The notes under the pieces were generated by a model. It ran no database searches. It had not been told where the DNA came from and saw only the letters and a program-made list of their open reading frames with translations. From Tiliqua scincoides (taxonomy: Eukaryota; Chordata; Lepidosauria; Squamata; Scincidae), in contig NC_089822.1 of NCBI RefSeq assembly GCF_035046505.1, positions 116,515,307 through 116,579,306 of the forward strand: a stretch of 64,000 nucleotides of DNA, written 5' to 3'. The position numbers were made by a program, and so were the translations under genes. Position 1 is the stretch's first letter. Every line of letters starts with the position of its first letter. Shown piece after piece: positions 27,010 to 37,228 of this stretch.

Positions 27010-28459
27010 CTGGAAAAGATAACATAGCAGAAAGATAGAGATATTTGTGCTGTTAGAGATGCCTAATCTCTCCCAGACTAAGGCACCACACAAAAGTGAT
27101 TTTTGCATGCAAAGTAGTGTGCATGTGTGTGCTGTGAAGATGAATGCATACACACTGTATGCATGCTGTGAGATGGAGATCTGCTCTTTTAATAGGAGGA
27201 CTGCACTATAAGGCACCAGACTCTAACGCATGCTGGAATGGTCTCTGACCCGATTCATGCCAGTAAGGAAAGGCTCTCTGCTCATGCTCATGAGTGCTTC
27301 ACCCCTTTCTTTAAAACAATAAAAATCTTTGCTCTCTTTGCAGAAGAGGAACCTCCTATGTACATTCAGAGGTACTTAGCCAAATGTTTGGCAGATGGAT
27401 GGCTGCCACCCTTGCTGAAACCTTATGAGACAAGCAGGCTGTGTGGAAGAACTCTAACCCCTTTGACTGCACTGTACCTCACCCTCCACATTTTGGGGCC
27501 TGCTCAACTCTGGAGACCTGCAAAAAGCACTGCCTCCCCCCCCTCCCAATACACATGCCCGCATCATTGCACCCATGAATAAGGCCTGAGAGATATTTAA
27601 AATGGGGCAACTGCAGTTGAGGAAGGATCTGAAGAGTGAATGCCATGGAAACTGTAATTGTAGGTTCCTTCATTTCCCATCATCTGGGAGCACTGCAGTC
27701 CATCCCCCCAGTGCTAGTAGTAGTGGGGGCTGGGTGGTTGTGGTTGTACAGTTGCAACATTTCTTGAACTGCTACGATGTGTGATTCATGCCATCACCAG
27801 TCACTGGTGTCCATTAGTGGCTGGCAGCGCCACCGTAACATTTTATCAAGAGCAGAAAGTAGGAGTGGGGGGAGCATCCAACCCACCCAAGGCTTGTCAC
27901 AGCTTCTCTGCCCCTCCCCAAGTTGGTGATTTCACCCGCCAGCCGCTGCTAATGGCCTCGTAAATGAAATTTTATTGTTTCAGTCTCAAAAAGTCCAGAG
28001 AGAAAAAAGAGCCAAGATATAAATTGTGAGGAGGGGGAGGGGGAAATGATCTCAGAATGAGCCTGACTATTTCAAGGGGGAAGGGCAGAAAGGATGGTCT
28101 CTCTCACTCTTCAGCCATTGAGGAGAGCAGATTAAAGGTCCTCCAGTTTAGCAGTCCAATTATTAAAATGGAAACCTCACTCAGCACTGCCAGCATTTCT
28201 TTCTGTGCAAAGTGCAGGAGGCTCAGCATCAAGCCCAAGTGAAAACAGACGACTTTGTTACATCCTCACTCCTCGGGCCAATGAGCCTCCAACCAATGGA
28301 GTCTCCAACCAATGGAGCAGCCATCCAAACCTCAAAGAGGTTCAGATTATATAACCACAGCTGAAACCCCCAATTCTGGGCCACTGTGGGGAAATGCAAA
28401 TTTAAGTCAGCAGGAAACTTTGGCTTGCTTCACCAGGTTCCAGCCTGGCATGATCAAGT
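27010..28459. other. Intergenic stretch without recognised gene
   Basis: Unremarkable sequence with small open frames only. A relatively repeat-poor part lies at about 27,950-28,260. No splice-bordered conserved frame was recognised. Confidence 0.4.
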
Positions 28460-28467
28460 GCTGTACA

Positions 28468-29185
28468 TGGGGCTGGCCCATGAGGACATCTGAGGTGATC
28501 ACCTCAAGCAGCAGCTGGGGGGGGTGCCCACCTCTATCCACCCACTTGCCTCTACTGCTGCTGCTGCTCCTCCCACTCTTTGGATTGGAAAAGAGGGGAA
28601 TGGAGCAGAAGAGAAAGTGTGATGAAGAGGGGTCCGTGCATCAGTGCTCTAGTTCACCACTCTCTTGCTCAGTGGCATCACGGGTGGGTGGAGGGGATGT
28701 GGGCCACACCAGGTGAGGTGCATGGGGGGGTGACACTACTAGTAGCTTAAACAATCTTGGTATTTTTGGATAATACCATCATGTTATATATCATTTGATG
28801 TGTAATTTAACGTGGAATGCAATGAAACAAACTGTGTTGAAATATCTCTATTCTATCAAAAGGTATAGCCAAAAAACCACAGAGGGCAGGGCAGGTGGTG
28901 CATCACCACACCCACTGCCTGGGCTGTTGCCCCACCTGGTGATGTGGTACATCACCACAACCCACTGCCTGGGTTGTTGCATGGGAGGAGGTCCATCATA
29001 AGGGTGGCACACCGGTTTTCCATACCAGGTGATGCAAACCCTAGTGACGCCACTGCTTCTGCTTTGTTCCCTTTTGCCTTTCCCAAGCCATGGAATGGAA
29101 GGAGACAAGGCTGGCATAACATTAGGTAAAGGGGCTGACATCTTGCAGGTTGCCTCGGGTGCTGGGAGGACTTGAGCTGGCCCTG
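28468..29185. mobile_element. hAT-like element containing a second hAT
   Basis: Ends GGGGCTGGCCC at the left and GAGCTGGCCCTG at the right. The flanks GCTGTACA (28,460-28,467) and GCTGTACT (29,186-29,193) match at 7 of 8. The element at 28,670-29,055 sits inside it. Confidence 0.6.
28670..29055 (-). mobile_element. hAT-like element, CAGTGGC(A/G)TC family, nested
   Basis: Starts CAGTGGCATCACGGG and ends CCCTAGTGACGCCACTG. The interior AACAAACTGTGTTGAAATAT and TATCAAAAGGTATAGCC is the inverted interior of the 4907 and 31,548 copies. The flanks CTCTTGCT and CTTCTGCT match at 6 of 8. Confidence 0.75.
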
Positions 29186-29193
29186 GCTGTACT

Positions 29194-30135
29194 ACAGTGA
29201 GATGGGTAAAACAAAGGCAGGCTATCTTGCCTGATGAAACTGTGAACAGAAAAGGAAAACTCTGGAGGGGAGAAAAAGATGGAAATTGTTACTGTGGGCA
29301 CAAGAGAGAGAATGTGGGTGTGTCGTGATTTCTGATTCATTAGTGCCAGCTATTGGAACTATATGACTCCCTGGAACCCACTCATGCAAAACAAGAGGAC
29401 CATGATCTGCTGTCTGAAGCCAATGGAACTGGGCCCCTGTGCCAACTCATCTGCTGTGTCTCCATGCCTTAGTGTATTGAGCACAACCTCCTGCCAAAGG
29501 AGTGGAGGCTCAAGGGAGGGGGATGGCTACCCTGCACACTCCCCTTTGTCTCCCTGTGCTTTGGTGCGTAACACTTGCATAAGGGTGTGGTGAGATCTGG
29601 TCACTTTGTGTGGTTTGAAAAGGGGACTGTCCCAGCTCATGTTCTAAACCTCCCCCCACACTACACAGAATGAACAACTGTTACTCTTCTTCATGCTAAT
29701 AGCTTTTTTCTATATACAGTACTTTTAAGTCCATCAAGACATTCCTTTAACAAAAACCCTCTTCTCTAGTTGGGTTCTACATACTTAATCCCTTCAACTT
29801 GTTCTCTTACAATGGTCACCACCTTTACCTTCAAAACATGCCTCTGCCATCAAAACTATGGTATAACTAGAGAAGCAACTACCCATTTGTTAAGGGAGAG
29901 CTGCTGGGGCTTGAGCCTGTTAGGAAGCCAGACAATCAAAAGCCTAACCCTTTGTCCCAAGCCTCGCCAATCAACCTAGAGGTATTGAGAAAGCCATTCC
30001 AGGCTAATAGAAAACGAAGTATGATTCCAGGACCTCACCTTGACTTCTGAAACAGATACTGGGGTCTTGCAGGAGTTAAGCCCAGCCAAAATCAAGCATT
30101 GGAACTGCTTCTGTCATTCCTGAAGAGGAAGTGAC
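29194..30135. other. Intergenic stretch, nothing recognised
   Basis: No gene, RNA or named repeat was recognised; small open frames only. Confidence 0.4.
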
Positions 30136-30138
30136 TCA

Positions 30139-30320
30139 GGGCGCAATCCTAACCAACTTTCCAGCACCGAGGAAAGAGCAATGCAACTCCGAGGTAAGGG
30201 AACAAACATTGCCTTGCCTTAGGAGGCCTCTGAGATTGCCCCCCCCCCAACTGCAGGATGCAGCACATGCCCCACTGGCACAGCTATGCCAGTGCTGGAA
30301 AGTTGGTTAGGATTGCACCC
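30139..30320. mobile_element. Harbinger-like MITE, copy 1
   Basis: 182 bp with inverted ends GGGCGCAATCCTAACCAACT and AGTTGGTTAGGATTGCACCC. The flanking triplets TCA and TTA fit a 3-bp TWA-type duplication with one change. Non-coding. Confidence 0.8.
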
Positions 30321-30439
30321 TTAGTCACATAAACAAAGCAGGAGCTCTTATAGTTCTTCACTCTGAAGACAACCTGTATGAAGGGAAGAATTTATATTGT
30401 TAGGGGTCAGAATTGGTGGGGATGATAAAGCCCCTGCAG

Positions 30440-30600
30440 TGATTGGGTTAAGTTGCCCACATTTATTTATTTTAAAACATTTCTATCCTGCTCTCCCCCC
30501 CCCCCGAAGTAGCACCCAAGAATGGAATACATTACAAAAAAATTAAACCAATAACAACATCACAAAACAATCAATTTAAACAGTACAACCAAAACAGACC
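30440..30600 (-). repeat. Degraded LINE-tail-like fragment
   Basis: ATTTATTTATTTTAAAACATTTCTATCCTG followed by a C-run is a pattern that recurs (inverted 3' tail of an L2/CR1-type element) near 17,395 and 59,925. An A-rich stretch follows. Family uncertain. Confidence 0.45.
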
Positions 30601-30814
30601 CAAGTACCACACAAAAGTAGGGGGGCAGGCAGGCAGGCAGCAGTGGATGTGGCTGCTTTTGACTGACCTGCTCTGATCCTGAAGACTTGTGGCTGAAATT
30701 GGCTGAGCTAATCAGAGCCTAGAGGAGTGCCAGGCAGTTGCTTGGAAATAAGGGTAGTAGAAGCAGCAGTGGCATAAGAAAAAGAGGATGTGGGGGGCTT
30801 TAAAAAGCAACATA

Positions 30815-31260
30815 TTGTTGGCATCCTTCAGTCTCGGAAGACTATGGTATCGTGTTCTGAATGGTGGTTCTGGAACAGAGTGTCCTCTCCAGTGCGCGAA
30901 GCCTGGGTAAAGTAGGTATGGAGGATAGGCTGTTACCCATGCAGCAAATCCCCCCTCTCCACGTCGCTGAAATGGTCCAGTGGAAAGGCAGAAGCCAATA
31001 CGGTTGGTTCCAGCGGCATCGCAGGAGTTGCCAGAATGTGACTGTGTTCAGCCATGAACTGCCTCAGGGACTCCAGCTCTGGATTTTGCCTTGAGCTTGA
31101 CTCCTGAAGCCTTTTCCATAACTGGATGTAGCCACAAGGTAGTGGAGGTTTGGGATCAGAGTTTTCCTTCTCTCAGATGAGCTGCCTTCCCAGGCTGATG
31201 AGTCCCATCGACCCGGTGGCTGTTTAGTCACCTTTTACGACAAGCACAGACAAACTGAGA
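30815..31260 (-). mobile_element. Second copy of the LINE 3' region or a SINE sharing its tail
   Basis: The 60 bases at about 30,815-30,876 match the LINE 3' terminus at 25,423-25,482 in the same orientation with few differences (CTTCAGTCTC, AGACTATGGTATCG, GGTGGTTCTGGAACAG). The remaining 380 bases are unrelated to the coding part and include GTTTAGTCACCTTTTACGAC near the far end. Confidence 0.65.
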
Positions 31261-31547
31261 GCCTATGCTTATCCCCAGCCCCCAGGGCAACATGTATCAT
31301 GGGAAGCAAGCATGTTGTGTGTGGTCTGGAGGAAGGAGAAGTGGGAGGAAAACATTTGAAAGGGGAAGGAACAGTGGAAGAGATTGGGCAGCAACAAGAA
31401 TGCCAGAGAATGGCAGAGGTGAGAGGAAAGCTGGGAAGAGGAAGGCTTGGTGGGAGGAAGTTCACAAGGCAGGGGTGGATAGGTGGACAACAGGCTGAGG
31501 GTCCACATGCATTCCAGGACCTGCTTGCTGACCTCTGTAGTCCCAGG

Positions 31548-31887
31548 CAGTAGCTTCACTAGGGTTTGCATCACCCAGTGCAGGAGGCCAGCACGTCACC
31601 CCTATGATGGACGTCCTCCTATGCAGTGGGCCGGGCAACATCCTGGGCAGTGGGTGTGGTGATGTATCCCTGCTTTTTTGGGGGGGCTATAACTTTTGAT
31701 AGAATATATTTCAACACAGTTTGTTTCATTGCATTCTACATGAAATTACACATCCATTGATGTATAACATGACAGTGTTATTAAAAAATAACAATGTTTT
31801 TAAAATTTGGGCAAGTAGTGACCTCACCCCCCATGCACGTCACCTGGTGTGGCCCACACACCCCATACTGTTCTGACGATGCCCCAG
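31548..31887 (+). mobile_element. hAT-like element, CAGTGGC(A/G)TC family
   Basis: 340 bp starting CAGTAGCTTCACTAGGG, flanked by a perfect 8-bp duplication GTCCCAGG (31,540-31,547 and 31,888-31,895). The interior CTTTTGATAGAATA and AACACAGTTTGTTTCATTGC is shared with the 4907 and 28,670 copies. Confidence 0.88.
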
Positions 31888-31895
31888 GTCCCAGG

Positions 31896-32751
31896 ATGGT
31901 GGTGGCCATAGAGGTGGGTGGGCATAGTGCCTTGTCCAAGTCCACCGTGGCTTGTCTCAGGATGTTTTGACATAAACAGGCCACATCCAGGCTACTTTCA
32001 GACCTCTAGTTTGTATTCCAGGATCTACCTGAGAAGAAAATATGAACAAAATGTGAAAAAGTGCTGGGTGAGTGTTCTTTGGAAGCAGGCTTGGCCAGTG
32101 TATAAAAACTAGCAAGAGCATTTTGTTTTCCTGTCTGTGTTTTGTTTTTGGGCAACTGTGAATCTCTTTAAACTTTGCCTTATTTTCACACATAGAAATG
32201 AAGCATCCTTACATCACTTGCACATATGTTCCTGTTCTGATTGTCCCTGGGTGTGCCATACTTTATTAGTACACATGACTCTCCCACACAAACACCAGAG
32301 ATGTGCGGTGTCGCGTGGATCTGTTTACCATGAATGCAAATATTGTTGGGTTAGAGTGTGAAAATGCTGCTGATGTCCGACATAAGCTCTAATCACTCCA
32401 AGGGCCCAACAATAAGCCCAAGACTGATATTGCGTGAATGTGCAGTTTTTGCTTTAGTGTCTAAACAGTCCATCACAATTTATTGTAAGCATGAATACAT
32501 AATGGTACTGTGCCAATCTTATTATCATAAGAATAAAGCCTACAACCCACCTGCAAACACATGATCCAGGTTTGGTGACATGTGGAAGAATTTAGTGAAT
32601 TAAGACATGGGGGGGAGGGAACAGGCTGACATTTAGGGCTAGCTTACGCACACATGGATACAATGTGATTTCTCAGACTTGATAGACCTCCATGTTGTAC
32701 CTGAATGTGTGAACAGACTCCATTGAAAAAGACTGGCTGAGGTGATGGTCT
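31896..32751. other. Intergenic stretch, nothing recognised
   Basis: No supported gene or repeat. A G-run lies near 32,610. Confidence 0.4.
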
Positions 32752-32759
32752 GTGTAGAT

Positions 32760-33065
32760 CAGTGATGTCATACTCATTTCATACAGAGGGCTGAAGTTAG
32801 CATTCTTGGTGCCTGCTGAGGGCCACAAGTGATATCATAAAGCAGAAAGTGGCATCATTAAGCAGACGATGGCCAGAAATAAGCACATTGTTCTAACATA
32901 GAAATTCATTAGCTGGAAATGACAGATGACAAAGTGTGCAAATCATATTTTGAAGATATGAGAAAGTCCAAGTATCAAGTTGGGAGAGCTCAATTATAAT
33001 TGGGGCTGGATAAATTGCTTCCAGGGGCCACATTTGGCCTGTGGGCCTTATGTTTGACACCCCTG
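32760..33065. mobile_element. hAT-like MITE (GTTTGACAC-end family), copy 2
   Basis: 306 bp ending ATGTTTGACACCCCTG, flanked by a perfect 8-bp duplication GTGTAGAT (32,752-32,759 and 33,066-33,073). Same orientation as the copy at 23,373. Confidence 0.9.
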
Positions 33066-33073
33066 GTGTAGAT

Positions 33074-36000
33074 GGCTGTGACAGCTCATGCACATGTTCA
33101 CATCACATTTCATGAGTCCGTCACCAAATGTGATCCCACCCTTAAGCACATGCTTGACAAAAGGATCATGTTTTATGGCCCTCTAACGGGTGTTAGATCT
33201 GACTGGGCTCCATTGCACAGTGATTGGCTCTAGGCTGGATGCCACTGCCAAGGGTGGCAAGACATTCTGTATCCTTTGCCCACACACCAAATGACCTTTG
33301 TATGATAGGCAGTCTCACTGATTTGCAGAGAAAACCCACTGCTAACCCCAGTGCCTGCATAACAGCCCAACCGCGACCGCCGCCACTGCCACACTTTCCT
33401 GCTTCATTAGGCCTCACCTTGTGGGCTTCTAGCACCATTAATAAAGCCTTTACCATTGTTAATTGCTTTCCTGTCTGAGAAGCAGCTGGAGGGCAGCAGC
33501 TAGAGCAATGTGAGCTGCTATTAATAATCCTGTTTGGAACTTGTTGCCTGTGCTGGCGCTAAAAAGGATGGAGGCTGGGAGCCCAACTGCCTGGGTTCTG
33601 CAGACTCCAGATCTGAATAGTCAGATGCAGTCAATTAAACCCCAAAAAACTGTGGTGTGAGCATGGAGACAGCAGAATTCCAGGGTTCTTCAATTTCATA
33701 TGTGCATCCCTCAACTCGTACAGCCACAGTGGGCCACGCAGCAAGACCCTTGCATGGGATTGTAGTCTGAAAGAGGGAGATTACTGTAGAAGCATATTGC
33801 ACAGGCACATGCTCCTAGGCCCCTTACTCTGTATTCGTGAAGCTAGATAACAACAACCCCCCTCCCAGCAGCACTCTTTCATTCAGCCACCTTTGAGCAA
33901 GTCTATGCATTACACAGAAAATGCAGTCGCCTGGGGTGGTATAGTTACAGACTGTTTTGCTTCAGACCTACAGGGAGGAGGCAATATTTTCCTTAAGTGA
34001 AAAGCTCCCTGCGCATGGCAAACATACCCATCAGGAAGAAAAATGTGGCATAGACCTCACCTTGATGTGCTTGTTTACAACATACAGGGAGTTCAGTGCC
34101 AGCCCATTACATTTTGCTGGTTGAAGCAGAGCATCAATGGCACCCACTCCATCTATCCCACTTCTAATAAGATCATATCCCCAATTCCTTCCACTTTCCA
34201 AATCTCCCCCCCCCCCCATTTTGTCCTTCCTTTTCTATTAGGTAGGGAAGCAAAATAGTGGTGTGGTGTCATTGCTGCTTCTGTCCGCTGCAGTCCATCC
34301 ACAGAGAAGGGGATATGCAGCCCTGAAAACTGGCTCACCAGCTGTCTGAAGTGGCAACTCCTTCCTGCCTCATGATAGGATTAGCTGTGAGGGAGCTTTC
34401 AATGGACAGGAGTGTTCCAAAACAGAAGTGGGACCGTCCAGGCACCTACCAGCCCATTCTGGATATTGTGTGGCCTGCATGCAGGAAGTGGGGGAACCCT
34501 ACTAATACCCCCATTTTAAGGCAAGCGCCTCTCCACCTGTCCTCCTTAGCTCCTCTGGGTGTGGGCCTCAGGAAATACTGAGTGGTGTTTAACACTCCTC
34601 TCTAATTTAAAACCAGTCAAGAACTAGGGCCGCAGAATGCTGTGCTCCACCCAGCGTCCTCTGCCTGCCTGTAAATCTTCTGTCCTGACAACCCCCCCCC
34701 AATTTGGTGGAGAGGAGGGGAAATTATAATGCAAATCAGATAGAGGTTCAGGGCAGCATCATAAAAATTAATTACGATCAAGGGGGCTTTTAGCACATTC
34801 ATCACCTTTGGAACTGGCATTCTATGCCAACTACATTTTCAGCTGAAGAGAAGCAGGAAGGGGGGAGGGCAGTGGGCTGGGTGCTTCAGTTTGAGATGCA
34901 GATGGAGAACAGGTGCCACTGAGATGGGGTGGTGGTGAGTGAGGGGAGGCAGGGCTGTTGGCTTCCATTTCCTGTTTTGGGAGACCTGCGAGCCTGCGGT
35001 GGACAAGGGGAGAGGAAGCATAATTGGCAAGACAGCACTCTTAGCAAAGAAGGAACATTGTCCTGGATACCATACCACATCAACCCATCCATTGAGCACC
35101 ATCATCCAGGGTATAAATCCAGGGTTTGTTTTAATGTAAGAGTCTTTTTGCCCCTGGCTGGTATGAAGGCCCACTTCCTCAGATACCTGAGCTCTTTCCC
35201 TCTGGATTCTGTTTTTAAATATGATCAGGAAGTGGGGTAAATCAAGATTCAATGGCCAAGAGTCCATTTTGGGGTGAGGGATGCAACGGTGTGTTCCTCC
35301 TCTGCCGCCATCCTTCAGCACTCTACCATGGCCAGGATGCCTGGGTTCTTCTCCAAGCGTGGAGGTGGAAGAAGGAAACCTGGCAGATTAGAACCAAGAA
35401 CAGTAAGGGAGTTAGATTCCATTGCCTCCCCCCCCCCAACCTTCAACCCTGTCATTCAGGAAAACTCACAGCCTCAGGAAATGGGTTGCAGATGATGTCT
35501 GGAAGGGGGCTGGTGAACCTCTTCTGCTTCCAAGGAACATACTCCCTGACCATCTGCCCTGGCCTCTGTTTATCCCCTGAGGGTAATAGGAGCCACTCAG
35601 GGTGAGCTTTTCCAGAGCTCAGATGTGAATGCTCCCCCCCCCCATTTAAAAAAAAAAAGGCAGAAACACTAGCTATCACAAAGAAGAGAGCATTCACAAC
35701 TCCCCAGAGGACCACAAGAGCCTCAACAGCTGCTTAGAATTGGGATGGTGATGGGGTAGGGTGGGATCACCCTTATCTTGATGCTGAAATGCAGTTGCTT
35801 CTGGGGAAGAGATAGTAACATCTCCCTACAGCCATTAGAACTGGATGTGGAAGGGGAAAGAGTTCTATTTAAAAGGTAATTTTTCTTTGGGGAGGGGTTC
35901 TAGCTGGACTCCAGAATTCTCCCCATTTCTGTACATCGGTATTCAATGGGTCCCTTCCAAGCCATAAAGAGACAGCACTGACCTATATGGAAGGGAAGGG

Positions 36001-37228
36001 CGCCATCTGGTGGCCAACCCACCAACCCACTTCAGCAAAATCCTGGAAACACACAGAGCTTATTTTGCATTACCCACCCAGAGAGATTCCACATCCACAC
36101 CCTTTCATCTGCTGCTGAAAAACCGCCTGGCAACCTTCTTCTTGCTCCTTTATCCTCCTTCTTCCTTTTAAAATAAGGAAGGTCTTGGATGACAGGCTCA
36201 CTTCTAATCCTCTTCTGAACGCCCCACCACTACCATGCATACCAATTCCAAGAATCAGGGCCAGAACTCAGGAGTCCTAGTGCCCTGGTGCCTCTCCTCC
36301 TCCACTCCAACTTTGAATGTATAATTAATGAAAGTGCAAAAGAGATGAACAAAAAATGCATTTTTGGCTGTGTATCTAGCGATGCCAGAATCCAGCAGAA
36401 TAAACAAGGAGAAACGGGAAAATCTCATTGGTGAGGAAAAAAAAATTCAGCAGGCTATAATTGGCACTGCTGAGAGAGCTGGTTTGGGATGATTCACACA
36501 GCAGGAATTTTGAGATCCCTGCCTAGAACCTTTTTTAGGAATGGGTGAAAGTGTGCTGTAGCGGGGGGAAGGAATGGGAGGCGAGACTCTGATTAACAAC
36601 GTTATGCTCTGCCAACCCAGAATAACATCCTTTTCCCAGCAGAAGGCCATCATAGGTCACGTTCTGATGGACAGAGTTTATGTCATCCTGAACTACATAA
36701 TCTTGAGAGCACATTAAAAATGCTATGCTGCTCAATACTGCTAAGTGTCGTTTTATTGTCTTTTTTCCCCAACATCAATCCTGCAAGGTAGATCATTGTG
36801 GGCCACTTTCTCCATGACATCACTCAAATAATTGTCTTCCTAAATATATTTGCTCCATTTGGAATTTTATTTTTTTCCAGTGTACAATGCAAAAAAATTA
36901 AAATGGCCACGGTGAACCTCTTTTCCTCTTTTAGAGATAGAAAGCTGAGTCCGAGTCAATAATATGCCCAAGAACTTGTTGAGACCCATCAGATGGTGAA
37001 GGAACAACCTGGAATACCTCAAATGGTTCAAGGCGGGAAGGTGTAACATCAGCAGCTTTGCTCATCACCACTCCCTCTACATGGCAGCCATTGCAGGCCT
37101 CTTCATCTTTGCCTGCCCTCCCTTCTGCCCCTGACATATTGCAAATCAAATAAATTCTATTCCCTGGCTCCAGCCTACTGGTGCTCATATCTTGCTTTTC
37201 ACATAGAACATATGTAATCTTACCTTTG
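33074..37228. other. Repeat-poor 4.1 kb intergenic stretch
   Basis: The longest part of the intergenic space where no transposon was recognised. Only homopolymer runs (34,206; 34,690; 35,430; 35,633) and small open frames. It contains the CTCF-type motif at 36,000-36,013 and AT-rich homeobox-like motifs (33,518; 34,768). No exon was found. Confidence 0.5.
36000..36013 (-). promoter_or_regulatory. Consensus CTCF-binding site
   Basis: GCGCCATCTGGTGG on the + strand; its complement CCACCAGATGGCGC fits the vertebrate CTCF core (CCASYAGRKGGCRS) at every position. It lies in repeat-poor DNA between the two genes. Binding is inferred. Confidence 0.65.
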
